From Pelagihabitans sp947500445 (GTDB lineage: Bacteria; Bacteroidota; Bacteroidia; Flavobacteriales; Flavobacteriaceae), in assembly GCF_050589625.1 (NCBI RefSeq), contig NZ_JBNGOP010000004.1:186001-250000 (forward strand): 64,000 nt of DNA, read 5' to 3'. Below the pieces are notes generated by a model that searched no databases, had not been told where the DNA came from, and was given only the letters and a program-made list of their open reading frames with translations. Positions within the stretch are counted from its first letter, which is position 1. Each line of letters starts with the position of its first letter. Shown piece after piece: positions 35,662 through 44,415 of the stretch. The translations under genes were made by a program, and so were the position numbers.

Positions 35662-37287
35662 ATGGCCCGTTTTAATCCGCAATTGGTATCACATAAGAAA
35701 GGCACTATGGGTTTTCACTTTTTTCAACTTCCCTATCGACGGGGTTTTACCGCACAAGTATCCTTTGACCAGTCCATAAACGAGTGGTTCCGATCGGCTA
35801 CGGGGTGGTTTGTGGATGCAATTTTGGCGGAAATTCCGATAAGCGAAGGGGTAGGTATTCCGTGGGTATTGATCGTATTGGTCTTGGGCGCAAGCTATTT
35901 TACCATCTACTTTAAAGGCATCAACTTCCGTGGTTTTTTCACCGCTATACGCATTGTAAGGGGCCGTTACGATCATTTAGAGGCTTCTTTTCCCGAAAAG
36001 GAAACGGCACCAAGGGGAACGAATGGGACGAAACCGGAACACGCAACGGAAGCGAAAGAAGGCGAGGTATCCCATTTTCAAGCATTGACCGCGGCACTTT
36101 CGGCCACGGTGGGTCTTGGAAATATTGCCGGTGTGGCCATAGCCTTGTCTATTGGTGGCCCCGGCGCCACGTTTTGGATGATACTCATCGGCTTTCTGGG
36201 TATGGCTTCGAAATTTGTGGAATGTACCCTGGGCGTGCGCTATCGCGAAATCGATTCCACGGGAAAGGTGTTCGGTGGGCCCATGTATTATTTGCACCAG
36301 GGACTTTTGGAAAAAGGATTTCCAAGGTTCGGTAAGGCGTTGGCGGTTCTTTTTGCGCTGATGTGCGTCGGCGGTTCTTTTGGCGGGGGCAATATGTTTC
36401 AGGTAAATCAGGCCTTTCAGTTGTTTGCCTATGTAACGGGGGGTGCCGATAGTTTTATTGCGGGGAAAGGATGGGTTTTTGGTGTGCTGATGGCCGTTCT
36501 GGTAGGTGTGGTGATTATCGGGGGAATACAAAAAATAGCGAAGGTCACCGATAAGATCGTGCCCGCAATGGTAGTGTTGTACGTTTTGGCGGTCATTACG
36601 GTTTTGTGCATCAACCATACGGCGGTACCCCGTGCCATCGTATCCATTGTAGAAGGGGCTTTCGATCCCCAGGGAGTTGCGGGTGGTTTTATGGGAGTAC
36701 TTGTTCAAGGATGTAAAAGGGCGGCTTTTTCGAACGAGGCCGGAATCGGTTCTGCCTCCATAGCCCACTCGGCGGTAAAAACACGGTATGCCGCCAGTGA
36801 AGGTCTGGTAGCGCTTTTGGAACCGTTTATCGATACGGTGGTCGTGTGTACGATGACCGCTCTGGTATTGATCGTTACGGACCAATTGATCATTGGTGAA
36901 CAACTGTCCGATGCCCAAGGAGTGGTACTTACTTCCAACGCCTTAGAAAGTGGCATCTCTTGGTTTCCCTACCTTCTTTCGTTCGCAGTGATTCTTTTTG
37001 CATTCTCATCCATGATTTCTTGGTCGTATTATGGATATCAAGCGTGGTCGTTCCTTTTCGGTAGGGGAAAACGAATGGAGTACACCTATAAGATCATCTT
37101 TTGCTGTTTTGTGGTGATCGGTGCAGCGGCAAGTTTGGGAGCCGTTATCGATTTTGCGGATGCCATGATCTTTGCCATGTTGGTTCCCAATATGATCGGC
37201 CTTCTTATATTGTTGCCGACCGTAGCTAGGGAACTGGAGCGCTATGGAAAAGCGATAAGATCGGCAACTGAAAACGAAGCCCGATAA
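35662..37287 (+). CDS. Sodium:alanine/glycine symporter, AGCS family
   Basis: 541-aa inner-membrane amino acid/Na+ symporter. Landmarks: AALSATVGLGNIAGVAIALSIGGPGATFWM, GPMYYLHQGLLEKG, FSNEAGIGSASIAHSA and FIDTVVVCTMTALVLI, all AGCS blocks, with about eleven membrane segments. The N-terminus is longer than the E. coli form and the start is uncertain (an ATG at 35707 is also possible). An acidic loop near residues 115-135 is an insertion. It may serve amino-acid uptake under the nearby Lrp regulator. Confidence 0.9.
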   Translation: MARFNPQLVSHKKGTMGFHFFQLPYRRGFTAQVSFDQSINEWFRSATGWFVDAILAEIPISEGVGIPWVLIVLVLGASYFTIYFKGINFRGFFTAIRIVRGRYDHLEASFPEKETAPRGTNGTKPEHATEAKEGEVSHFQALTAALSATVGLGNIAGVAIALSIGGPGATFWMILIGFLGMASKFVECTLGVRYREIDSTGKVFGGPMYYLHQGLLEKGFPRFGKALAVLFALMCVGGSFGGGNMFQVNQAFQLFAYVTGGADSFIAGKGWVFGVLMAVLVGVVIIGGIQKIAKVTDKIVPAMVVLYVLAVITVLCINHTAVPRAIVSIVEGAFDPQGVAGGFMGVLVQGCKRAAFSNEAGIGSASIAHSAVKTRYAASEGLVALLEPFIDTVVVCTMTALVLIVTDQLIIGEQLSDAQGVVLTSNALESGISWFPYLLSFAVILFAFSSMISWSYYGYQAWSFLFGRGKRMEYTYKIIFCCFVVIGAAASLGAVIDFADAMIFAMLVPNMIGLLILLPTVARELERYGKAIRSATENEAR

Positions 37288-37485
37288 ATCCGCTAGGGGC
37301 ATTCGCTTATACTTCGCTCACCTTTTGATAAAACGGGTTCCTACGGGTTCGGGGACAGCCACAAATTCCGGAGTTATCGATTTTCGGGGGAGCCGTAATT
37401 TGATAGCGGTATCCTTGTATTTGTTTTGGTCTATAAAAACGATGTTAAACTTGTAGGAAAGGTATTAAATCGTTTAATTTAACCT

Positions 37486-38310
37486 ATGGAATGGGAAAAA
37501 CTCGACAGCTACCTTCAAATAGCGATTGATAAAGCAGTGTTTTATCTTCCGAAGATACTTCTTGCGGGAGTCATTTTTTGGATCGGGTTCAAGATTGTCA
37601 AAAAACTGGTCTCATTAGTACGGACGGCATTGAAACGGACGGGTTTTTCGGAAACCCTCAGGCCTTTTATTTCCTCGACCGTAAGTGTATTGTTAAAGGG
37701 TACGGTACTGTTCATCATCGCTTCGGTACTGGGTGCGGACCTTACCGGATTGTTCGCTATTCTTGCAGCTGCCGGTTTTGCCATCGGCATGGCGTTACAG
37801 GGAAGTCTTGGCAATTTCGCCTCTGGGATCCTTATTTTAACATTGAAGCCATATAAAGTGGGCGATTGGATACAGGTGGAGGACAAGTTCGGGAGGGTAG
37901 AGGAAATCGGTATTTTCAGCACCGACGTTTTGACTCCCGGGAACAAGATATTGATCATACCCAATTCAATGATCACCGATTCGGTGGTAACCAATTATTC
38001 TGAAAAAGGAATGATCCGATTAGAGCTTGAAGTGACCATGCCCTATGAAGACAGTTTTCCAAGAGTACAAGAGGTAATACAGAATGCCTTAAAACCGGTC
38101 GCTAAAATACTACCGAATCCGGAGCCGGAGGTGGGAATCTTGGATTTTGATTCGCACAACATTACCTTGATCGTTCGTCCCTATGTGCTTCCAGACGATT
38201 TTTGGGAGGTAACATTTAATGCCAATTCGGCCATTAAAAACGCCTTCCACCGTCATAACGTTAAAATTGCATACTCCGAAGGTGTCGAAATCGGGGCTAT
38301 TGGTGAGTAG
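37486..38310 (+). CDS. mscS: Small-conductance mechanosensitive channel, MscS family
   Basis: 274-aa MscS-type channel: three N-terminal membrane helices, the pore helix with AAAGFAIGMALQGSLGNFASGILI, then the beta domain (GDWIQVEDKFGRVEEIGIFSTDVLTPGN) and C-terminal alpha/beta domain. Size matches E. coli MscS. It relieves osmotic pressure by opening under membrane tension. A second MscS-type gene lies at 55574-56467. Confidence 0.93.
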   Translation: MEWEKLDSYLQIAIDKAVFYLPKILLAGVIFWIGFKIVKKLVSLVRTALKRTGFSETLRPFISSTVSVLLKGTVLFIIASVLGADLTGLFAILAAAGFAIGMALQGSLGNFASGILILTLKPYKVGDWIQVEDKFGRVEEIGIFSTDVLTPGNKILIIPNSMITDSVVTNYSEKGMIRLELEVTMPYEDSFPRVQEVIQNALKPVAKILPNPEPEVGILDFDSHNITLIVRPYVLPDDFWEVTFNANSAIKNAFHRHNVKIAYSEGVEIGAIGE

Positions 38311-38335
38311 TACCATTTTAAAGTTAAATTGGTAT
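38311..38335. repeat. Minimal palindromic repeat (copy H)
   Basis: TACCATTTTAAAGTTAAATTGGTAT-type palindrome (arms TACCA/TGGTA), beginning at the base after the stop codon of mscS. Same core as copies F and G with a few changes. Confidence 0.7.
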
Positions 38336-38491
38336 AACACCCAAGCTTTTCTTAACGAGGCCTTAAAACAAATCAAAAAAAAGTAATTTTAACAAATACT
38401 AGGTTTGGCCTTGTTTTTGATATTTTCAGCATATCCATTTATGGTAGCCTTAAGATCGCTATGGCCATAACAGTGTTGAACACCATATAGC

Positions 38492-39904
38492 ATGAAATAC
38501 TTTTTACTCGTACTCACCTTTGGGGTCGTTTTTTATGCCTCCGCCCAAGACCTCTACTTAAAGAGAGGTAAGATTACCGATTCCATAGTTGTCAAGGATT
38601 CGCTTTCCGAAAGTTACGCTTTATACGTGCCGACCGATTTTGATACGACCAAAACCTGGCCGATCGTGGTTGTTTTTGATTTGAAGGGAAGGGCAAAGCG
38701 GGCGGTAAAAGTGTTTCGGGAAGCGGCCGAAAAAAATGGGTATTTGGTAGCGGCATCCAATAATATTTCAGATACGCTGAGCATCACTCAAAACATTTTG
38801 GTCACCGGTCGATTGTTATCAAGTATTGCAGCCCTTTTACCAGTGGATAAACGCCGGGTATATACGGCCGGTTTTGCCAGTGGCGGTCGCTTTGCGGGCA
38901 CGGTGCCGACTTTTGTCAAAGAAATTAGGGGGGTAATTTCCTGCGGGGCACCCGTTCCGAACACCGCCTTGTTAAACCGCAGAAAGCCGTTACACTTCAT
39001 CGGTATTGTGGGTACCTCCGATTTCAACTACCCCGAAATGCTGTTTGTCGAAAAAGAATTGAACCGCAAAAGTTTTGAAAATCAATTGCTGGTTTTCGAA
39101 GGAGGGGAACAGTGGCCTCCATCTGAATTACTCGTAAAGGCTTTGGAAATCGCCACATTATCGTCCATGGCCAAAAAGGATGTTGCGGAAAACAAGGTGT
39201 TTGTTGATGATAGTTACCAACAAAGTCTTCAGATGGTGAACGTTGCCATGGGAAAACAAAAACAACTGTTGGCGTACGATTGGATGCAGGAAATGATCGA
39301 AATCTATACTCCGCACCGTTCAATCGACTCCCTTTTGGCAAGTGCTAAAACCGTTCGCAAAGGCAAGGGGTATCGCTTGCAGAACCGTAGTAAGAGCAAC
39401 GCCCTTTTTAAAGAGTCCTTTTTAAAAGATGATTTTGATTACTATCTGGAAGAAGACATTCGCACCTATAACTACAATAATTTAGGCTGGTGGACCTATC
39501 AAATGGAAGAACTGGAGAAGTACGAGAAAAGCACGAATGTGTTCACAATGCAAATGGGACAGCGTTTGAAGGGATATGTGAACGCCTTGGTCGCCGATAA
39601 CATCGATTTGATCTATGCCCAGTCCCCGGTAGATCTGGAGGCCCTCAATTTTCTATGGATGTTAAAGACTATTACCGCTCCCAAGGAGTATGAAAACTAT
39701 CTTAAGGTAATTTCCAACAGTGCCTTGATCGACGATGACGGCACCGCCCTGTTCTATTTAGAGGAACTGTTGAAAGCCGGCTATACGGATGTGGATGCGC
39801 TGTACAGTTTGGAGCATACGGCCATTTTACGAATTTCACCGGAGTACAATGCCTTGATAGAAAAGTATCTTAAGGCATCGCGTTACGAGCCTATTGAAGA
39901 GTAA
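38492..39904 (+). CDS. Exported alpha/beta-hydrolase-like protein
   Basis: 470-aa exported protein, signal peptide to YASAQ. Residues 50-240 fit an alpha/beta hydrolase core (WPIVVVFDLKGRAKRAVKVF and GRLLSSIAALLPVDKRRVYTAGFASGGRFAGT), similar to PHB-depolymerase-like proteins. The elbow is AGFASGG and not the usual GxSxG, so activity is uncertain. The remainder (250-470) is helical with no known domain. The stop codon lies at the left end of palindromic repeat E. Role unknown. Confidence 0.7.
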   Translation: MKYFLLVLTFGVVFYASAQDLYLKRGKITDSIVVKDSLSESYALYVPTDFDTTKTWPIVVVFDLKGRAKRAVKVFREAAEKNGYLVAASNNISDTLSITQNILVTGRLLSSIAALLPVDKRRVYTAGFASGGRFAGTVPTFVKEIRGVISCGAPVPNTALLNRRKPLHFIGIVGTSDFNYPEMLFVEKELNRKSFENQLLVFEGGEQWPPSELLVKALEIATLSSMAKKDVAENKVFVDDSYQQSLQMVNVAMGKQKQLLAYDWMQEMIEIYTPHRSIDSLLASAKTVRKGKGYRLQNRSKSNALFKESFLKDDFDYYLEEDIRTYNYNNLGWWTYQMEELEKYEKSTNVFTMQMGQRLKGYVNALVADNIDLIYAQSPVDLEALNFLWMLKTITAPKEYENYLKVISNSALIDDDGTALFYLEELLKAGYTDVDALYSLEHTAILRISPEYNALIEKYLKASRYEPIEE

Positions 39905-39978
39905 TACCACTTTAACTTTGAAATAGCACTAAAAAATAATTCTTTTCTGTACCTGCCATTTCAAAGTTAAAGCGGTGT
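39904..39978. repeat. Palindromic element, 75-bp internally deleted form (copy E)
   Basis: Left arm ATACCACTTTAACTTTGAAA and the next AATAGCACTAA match copy D; right arm is its near complement with two mismatches. Most of the interior is missing. Both flanking genes end in it: the upstream stop codon overlaps its left end, and the right arm supplies the last codons and stop of the convergent DJ-1-like gene. Confidence 0.8.
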
Positions 39979-40704
39979 AATATGGGGTACTTGGTCCAGA
40001 TCCCAGTCGATGACCAGCCCCTTTGCCAAAGATCGGGCTATTTCTTTCCCATACAGGGTTTCGCAGAGGTATAGTGCCGCCTCAAAACTTTTTGCACCTC
40101 CGGCGGAGGTAATGTATTTACCGTCATGCACGAAAAGCACACTGTCCTTAACCTTTAGTTGTGGAAACATGGTCCGGTATTTTTCAATATCGCTGGGAAA
40201 TGTCGTTGAGGTAACCTCATTTAAAAGTCCGGCCTTGGCCAGAACAAAGGCACCATCGCAATGGCTGGTAACATAAGTAGCTTTTTCCGATACTTTTTTC
40301 ACAAAATCCAACAAGCGGGTATCCTCCAGATCGGTATCCAAATGGTGTTCCGCACTCGGCACGACCAAAATATCGATATGGGGCAGAGAGTCTTTGGTAT
40401 AATCAAAGTCCGGCAACACACGAACCCCTTCAAAGGTGGTGACCGGTTCCAGGGTGTTGGCCACCGTGAACGTATTCATAGCCTTAATATTTTTTCGATA
40501 TCGGGTATGCTGAAAAATATCGAAAGGTGCAGTAAATTCGGTATTGAACGTGCCGTCCATGATCAGAAAGGCAACATTGTAGTTGTTGGCGTCCAGTTGT
40601 GGCAAGTTGCGATGTGCGGTGGTAATTGAAGGTTGTTTTGATGCGCTTTCTTGGCATGCCGAGCAAAAGGTGAAAACGATAAGAAAAACCAGTAGCTGTC
40701 TCAT
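39967..40704 (-). CDS. DJ-1/PfpI-family lipoprotein
   Basis: 245-aa exported protein: signal peptide with lipobox (SACQ) then a DJ-1/PfpI glutamine-amidotransferase-like domain. Landmarks: NVAFLIMDGTFNTEFTAPFDIFQH, ILVVPSAEHHLD, TSHCDGAFVLAKAGLL with the nucleophile Cys (about residue 149) and YITSAGGAKSFEAALYL. Resembles the periplasmic AraC-regulator-type domain without HTH. Last residues (HITPL) are encoded by the palindromic repeat E. Confidence 0.85.
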   Translation of the reverse strand: MRQLLVFLIVFTFCSACQESASKQPSITTAHRNLPQLDANNYNVAFLIMDGTFNTEFTAPFDIFQHTRYRKNIKAMNTFTVANTLEPVTTFEGVRVLPDFDYTKDSLPHIDILVVPSAEHHLDTDLEDTRLLDFVKKVSEKATYVTSHCDGAFVLAKAGLLNEVTSTTFPSDIEKYRTMFPQLKVKDSVLFVHDGKYITSAGGAKSFEAALYLCETLYGKEIARSLAKGLVIDWDLDQVPHITPL

Positions 40705-40801
40705 TTTGTGCTTTTATATGGGAAAGGTACAACCTTTTGTAAAATGAAAAACGCGGTATAAACCGGGTTAAATCGTACTTTTATCCCTTTATCTGTTGAA
40801 A

Positions 40802-41449
40802 ATGCGTGTTATATCTCTCTTTTTGATCGGTGCTATGGTATTCTCCTGTAAGGGAGAAAAAAAGTATCATGATGAGCCACGGTCCGTATCGGTGACGGAT
40901 TCGATAGGGGCTTTGGCGGCGATTCGAGCGTTTCAAGATGATATGAACGAAGAGTTCAAAAACCCGGAAACCTCACCCTTACCGGATCGTTATCGAAAGG
41001 ATTTTGAGTCCTTGGACTTTTTTGAGGCAGATACCACGTATCAGATAAGGGCGCGTTTGGAACGTACTCCAGAGTCCATCCCTTTTTTAATGCCTACCAC
41101 TACGGAACGTACCTCCAAAGAGCGGGTGTACGGTATCGTGCGTTTTCAATTAAAAGGAAAAGCTTTTGAATTGGAGGTGTATCAAAACGAAGCGCTGATG
41201 CAAGAGGAAGGGTATGCCGACTATTTGTTTCTACCTTTTACCGATATTACCAATGGGGAGCTTACCTATGGCGGTGGTCGCTATTTGGACCTTCGTATAC
41301 CGGAAGGGGATGTGATCGTTTTGGATTTTAATAGGGCCTATAATCCCTATTGCGCTTATAACAAAAAGTACTCCTGCCCCCTGGTGCCAGCAAAAAATCA
41401 TGTGGATCTGCCCGTTAGGGCAGGGGTAAGGGCATTTAAAGGGCAATAA
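40802..41449 (+). CDS. DUF1684 lipoprotein
   Basis: 215-aa exported lipoprotein: signal then lipobox FSCKGEKKY. DUF1684 core is recognisable: FQDDMNEEFKNPETSPLP, YGGGRYLDLRIPEGD, and IVLDFNRAYNPYCAYNKKYSCPLVP close to the C-terminus. ATG 40802 preferred to TTG 40796. Role unknown; the family is widespread in Bacteroidota. A strong terminator follows. Confidence 0.9.
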   Translation: MRVISLFLIGAMVFSCKGEKKYHDEPRSVSVTDSIGALAAIRAFQDDMNEEFKNPETSPLPDRYRKDFESLDFFEADTTYQIRARLERTPESIPFLMPTTTERTSKERVYGIVRFQLKGKAFELEVYQNEALMQEEGYADYLFLPFTDITNGELTYGGGRYLDLRIPEGDVIVLDFNRAYNPYCAYNKKYSCPLVPAKNHVDLPVRAGVRAFKGQ

Positions 41450-41450
41450 A

Positions 41451-41476
41451 AAATCCCGGTCGAAAGACCGGGATTT
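41451..41476. terminator. Bidirectional terminator
   Basis: Stem AAATCCCGGTC/GACCGGGATTT with GAAA loop and T-run. Ends both DUF1684 and the converging porin gene. Confidence 0.92.
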
Positions 41477-41514
41477 TTATATACTATAAATAAAGCTGCT
41501 GCTACCTTTTGCTA

Positions 41515-42585
41515 TTAAAATGCATATATTGCCGCTAGGTAGAAGACGGATAAATTGTCCTGTGGAGCTCCGTCACTATCGATAAAAGGCTCGTTGTTAG
41601 ACCAGGAATCCAATCTGATTTCTGGTTTGATCGTTAAATTATCAACGGTATAGCTTCCGGTTAACGTAGCGGAGAAAACGCTAGCGGTATCAACATCATC
41701 CACATCGGTATGTCCTCCAAAGTACTCTCCACGAAGTCCGATGGCAAAACTATCGGAAGTGGTCAACTGAGGGTAAATGGCAACACCGTAAAAACCTTCG
41801 GTAATTTCATCTTCGGTACCATCAACCTCAAAAGAGTTGCTTTGATACGCACCGTTAAGTCCGAGGAAAAACTTTTCGGAAAGGTCAAAACCACCGGTGT
41901 AATCTACCTCAAAACCAAGTCCGCCATCATCCGCCAATAGGTTCAAGTACTGACCTGAGTATCCTAATTGGGCGCCAAAAGCGTACTTTCCGTCCGATGA
42001 GTTGAACTCGGTCAAATCCGTTGGGTTCATTACCGCCAACATCAAACTGAAATCGTCGGATAATGCAAAGTCGGCCTTAATACCGGTATGGGAGAACGGA
42101 CCGTTGGTAAACAAGTGTGAGGTACTGTAGTTAAAGTTTCCGGTCGGGGAAATTACTTCATAGCCTAAAAAGGTATTGAAGTTACCAATGGTCAAGGTTA
42201 CTTTATCGCTTACGTTCCAGTAGGCGTACAATTGGTTCACAATGTTTCCGGTAGCCGAATATTGTGGGGAATTAAAAATGGCATCGGTTCCCCTTGGACC
42301 GAATACAAGATCCGCGACGGCACCTACTTTTCCGGTTTCATAAGAGGCGATAACGTTGGCCATACCCAATGCAAAACCATCCAGGTTCGCAAAAGATGTT
42401 TGCGGGGCCACCAACGCATCGTTGGGAGCGTTGAGGTTCGTTTTATAATAGGCATCGATACTACCGCTTAGGGTAAACTTCTTGGTGTCCGTTTCCTCTT
42501 CGTCCTGTGCAAAGGAAAAAGTGGTGGCACATACCAAAAATACAAGCGCAAAAATATTCCTTAATAAAGTTGTATTCGTCTTCAT
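41515..42585 (-). CDS. Outer-membrane porin (bbp2/OmpL-like) of the ammonium locus
   Basis: 356-aa beta-barrel, signal peptide to FSFAQ followed by an acidic stretch (DEEETDTKK), alternating beta strands and a C-terminal aromatic (YAF) as required for barrel assembly. Landmarks typical of the bbp2 family: GSIDAYYKTNLNAPN, NVIASYETGKVGAVADLVFG, NTFLGYEVISPTGNFNYS. It lies downstream of amtB on the same strand (128-bp gap with a hairpin). A role in admitting ammonium or small nitrogen compounds across the outer membrane is inferred from context. Confidence 0.8.
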   Translation of the reverse strand: MKTNTTLLRNIFALVFLVCATTFSFAQDEEETDTKKFTLSGSIDAYYKTNLNAPNDALVAPQTSFANLDGFALGMANVIASYETGKVGAVADLVFGPRGTDAIFNSPQYSATGNIVNQLYAYWNVSDKVTLTIGNFNTFLGYEVISPTGNFNYSTSHLFTNGPFSHTGIKADFALSDDFSLMLAVMNPTDLTEFNSSDGKYAFGAQLGYSGQYLNLLADDGGLGFEVDYTGGFDLSEKFFLGLNGAYQSNSFEVDGTEDEITEGFYGVAIYPQLTTSDSFAIGLRGEYFGGHTDVDDVDTASVFSATLTGSYTVDNLTIKPEIRLDSWSNNEPFIDSDGAPQDNLSVFYLAAIYAF

Positions 42586-42672
42586 GTTTTCAATAGGTTT
42601 AGAACGTCCTTTGGTCTGTGTTAAAGGACGCCAATTTTAAATGTGATTTTTGTTTTATAGTAAGGTGATATA

Positions 42673-42698
42673 ACGGAGCGTTCTGAAAAACGCTCCGT
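42673..42698. terminator. Hairpin between amtB and the porin gene
   Basis: 10-bp stem ACGGAGCGTT/AACGCTCCGT. The downstream T-run is weak, so it may attenuate transcription or stabilise mRNA instead of ending it. Confidence 0.6.
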
Positions 42699-42713
42699 AT
42701 GTGATATGTAACG

Positions 42714-43946
42714 TTAATCGTTCGTGAAATCGGGATAGGCATCCATACCGTGTTCGTGAAGGTCGAGGCCTTCGATTTCCTCTTCTTTGGAAACGCGGAT
42801 TCCAGAGATCGCTTTTAACGCTCCCAAAATAATCAAGGAGGTAATTATACAAAACGCACCTACGATCAATACGCCGTACAACTGTACTAAAAATTGTTCT
42901 CCTCCAGCTTTGCTCCCAAAGATACCGACGGCCAACGTACCCCAAATACCACAGATAAGGTGTACCGTAACCGCTCCTACCGGATCGTCCAACTTTAGTT
43001 TGTCTATAAGTGCAACCCCTAGCACAATGATGATTCCGGCAATGAAGCCAATGACAACTGCTTCGTTTGGAGACATGAGGTCAGCGCCCGCGGTTATACC
43101 TACCAAACCTCCCAATATTCCATTTAAGAACATGGTCAAATCTAGATTTTTGTATAGGATAGTAGAAAGGATAAAGGCCCCAAAACCACCAGCGGCAGCG
43201 GCCAAACTAGTAGTAACCAATACCAAAGAAGTTAATTCCGGATCTGCGGAAAGTACGGAACCACCATTAAAGCCGAACCAACCCAACCAAAGGATCAATA
43301 CCCCGGCAGTGGCAAGCGGAATGCTATGGCCTGGAATTGCTTTTGGTTTTCCATCATCCCCGAACTTTCCTATTCTTGAGCCCAGTAATGCAATAGCAAC
43401 CAGTGCCGCCCATCCGCCAACGGAATGGACCAATGTAGATCCTGCAAAATCATAAAATCCCCAAGAATCGAGGAATCCACCTCCCCATTTCCATGCGCCT
43501 ACTATAGGATACACTAATCCTACATAAAATAGTACAAACACCATAAAGGAGGCAATTTTAATTCGTTCTGCCACGGCTCCGGAAACAATTGTTGCCGCAG
43601 TTGCCGCAAACATGCCTTGGAACAAAAAGTCGGTCCACCAAGTGTAACCACCATCGGCATATCCGGGAGTCATACCTCCCTCAGGGGCTCCAATTCCGAA
43701 ACCGGCAAATTTTAAAAAGCCGGCATCGCCATCTTCGAATCCGGGATACATTAAATTAAATCCGAAAGCGTAGTAGAGTAAAAGCCCACCGGTAATGATA
43801 AAGATGTTCTTAAATAAAATATTGATCGTATTTTTTTGTCTGGTCAATCCGATTTCCAAAAAAGCAAAACCGGTATGCATGAAAAATACCAAAGCGGTAC
43901 ATAACATCATCCAAACATTGTTAGCTGTAAATAATCCTGCGTCCAT
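42714..43946 (-). CDS. amtB: Ammonium transporter
   Basis: 410-aa inner-membrane channel with eleven hydrophobic segments. Landmarks: DFAGSTLVHSVGGWAALVA (first pore His), LWLGWFGFNGGSVL, and VHLICGIWGTLAVGIFGS (second His). It conducts ammonia/ammonium and is blocked by the PII protein, encoded 31 bp upstream. Order is glnK-amtB-porin. Expected to be expressed at low nitrogen. Confidence 0.96.
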   Translation of the reverse strand: MDAGLFTANNVWMMLCTALVFFMHTGFAFLEIGLTRQKNTINILFKNIFIITGGLLLYYAFGFNLMYPGFEDGDAGFLKFAGFGIGAPEGGMTPGYADGGYTWWTDFLFQGMFAATAATIVSGAVAERIKIASFMVFVLFYVGLVYPIVGAWKWGGGFLDSWGFYDFAGSTLVHSVGGWAALVAIALLGSRIGKFGDDGKPKAIPGHSIPLATAGVLILWLGWFGFNGGSVLSADPELTSLVLVTTSLAAAAGGFGAFILSTILYKNLDLTMFLNGILGGLVGITAGADLMSPNEAVVIGFIAGIIIVLGVALIDKLKLDDPVGAVTVHLICGIWGTLAVGIFGSKAGGEQFLVQLYGVLIVGAFCIITSLIILGALKAISGIRVSKEEEIEGLDLHEHGMDAYPDFTND

Positions 43947-43977
43947 AATCTATAATATCGTTTGTTGGTTTATTTTT

Positions 43978-44316
43978 TTAGTTGATTCCGGCGTGTCCGT
44001 TTTCTTTTGTACGGATACGGTATGCATCGATCACATCGGATACGAATACCTTACCATCGCCAACATTGCCCGTATATGCCGATTCTAAAATGGCATTTAC
44101 CGTTTTTTCCAAAAACTCGTCGGAAACTACAATGGATAGAAATCGGCGCTGTATGTCGGAAGTACTATAAGAGATACCGCGATATACGTGTCCTTGTTTT
44201 TCGTTGCCAACGCCCGTAACGTCCCAATAACTGAAGAAGTTAACCTCAATCTGATGAAGCGCTTTCTTGACGTCATCAAACTTGGATTTTCTAATGATTG
44301 CCTCGATTTTTTTCAT
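43978..44316 (-). CDS. glnK: Nitrogen regulatory protein PII
   Basis: 112-aa PII that controls AmtB according to ATP/ADP and 2-oxoglutarate. Seen: KKIEAIIRKSKFDDVKKAL, GHVYRGISYSTSDIQRRF as the T-loop, VVSDEFLEKTVNAIL, and GNVGDGKVFVSDVIDAYRIRT. The T-loop is about two residues shorter than the E. coli type, with the Tyr preceding RG kept. ATG 44316 chosen over 44325. It is the first gene of the operon, downstream of the C-rich motif. Confidence 0.95.
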   Translation of the reverse strand: MKKIEAIIRKSKFDDVKKALHQIEVNFFSYWDVTGVGNEKQGHVYRGISYSTSDIQRRFLSIVVSDEFLEKTVNAILESAYTGNVGDGKVFVSDVIDAYRIRTKENGHAGIN

Positions 44317-44373
44317 TTGTATCATTTTATGTTTACGGGGTAAATATATCTTAAAAAAACAATTGCCCTTGCT

Positions 44374-44389
44374 TTTTAGGGGTAAGTGA
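44374..44389. promoter_or_regulatory. Second C-rich box before glnK
   Basis: TTTAGGGGTAAGTG, similar to the boxes near glnA (AGGGGGTAAATA). 58-73 bp upstream of the glnK ATG. Confidence 0.45.
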
Positions 44390-44415
44390 AATCATTTTTA
44401 TATTTATTTCAATAA

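Noticed and set aside
35977..36918. 313-codon open frame on the minus strand
   Set aside because: It lies wholly inside the sodium:alanine symporter gene, whose plus-strand protein has clear family blocks; the reverse frame is rich in His/Arg and matches no family.
42787..43455. 222-codon plus-strand frame, rich in Pro/Thr/Ile
   Set aside because: Antisense to amtB, a clear gene.
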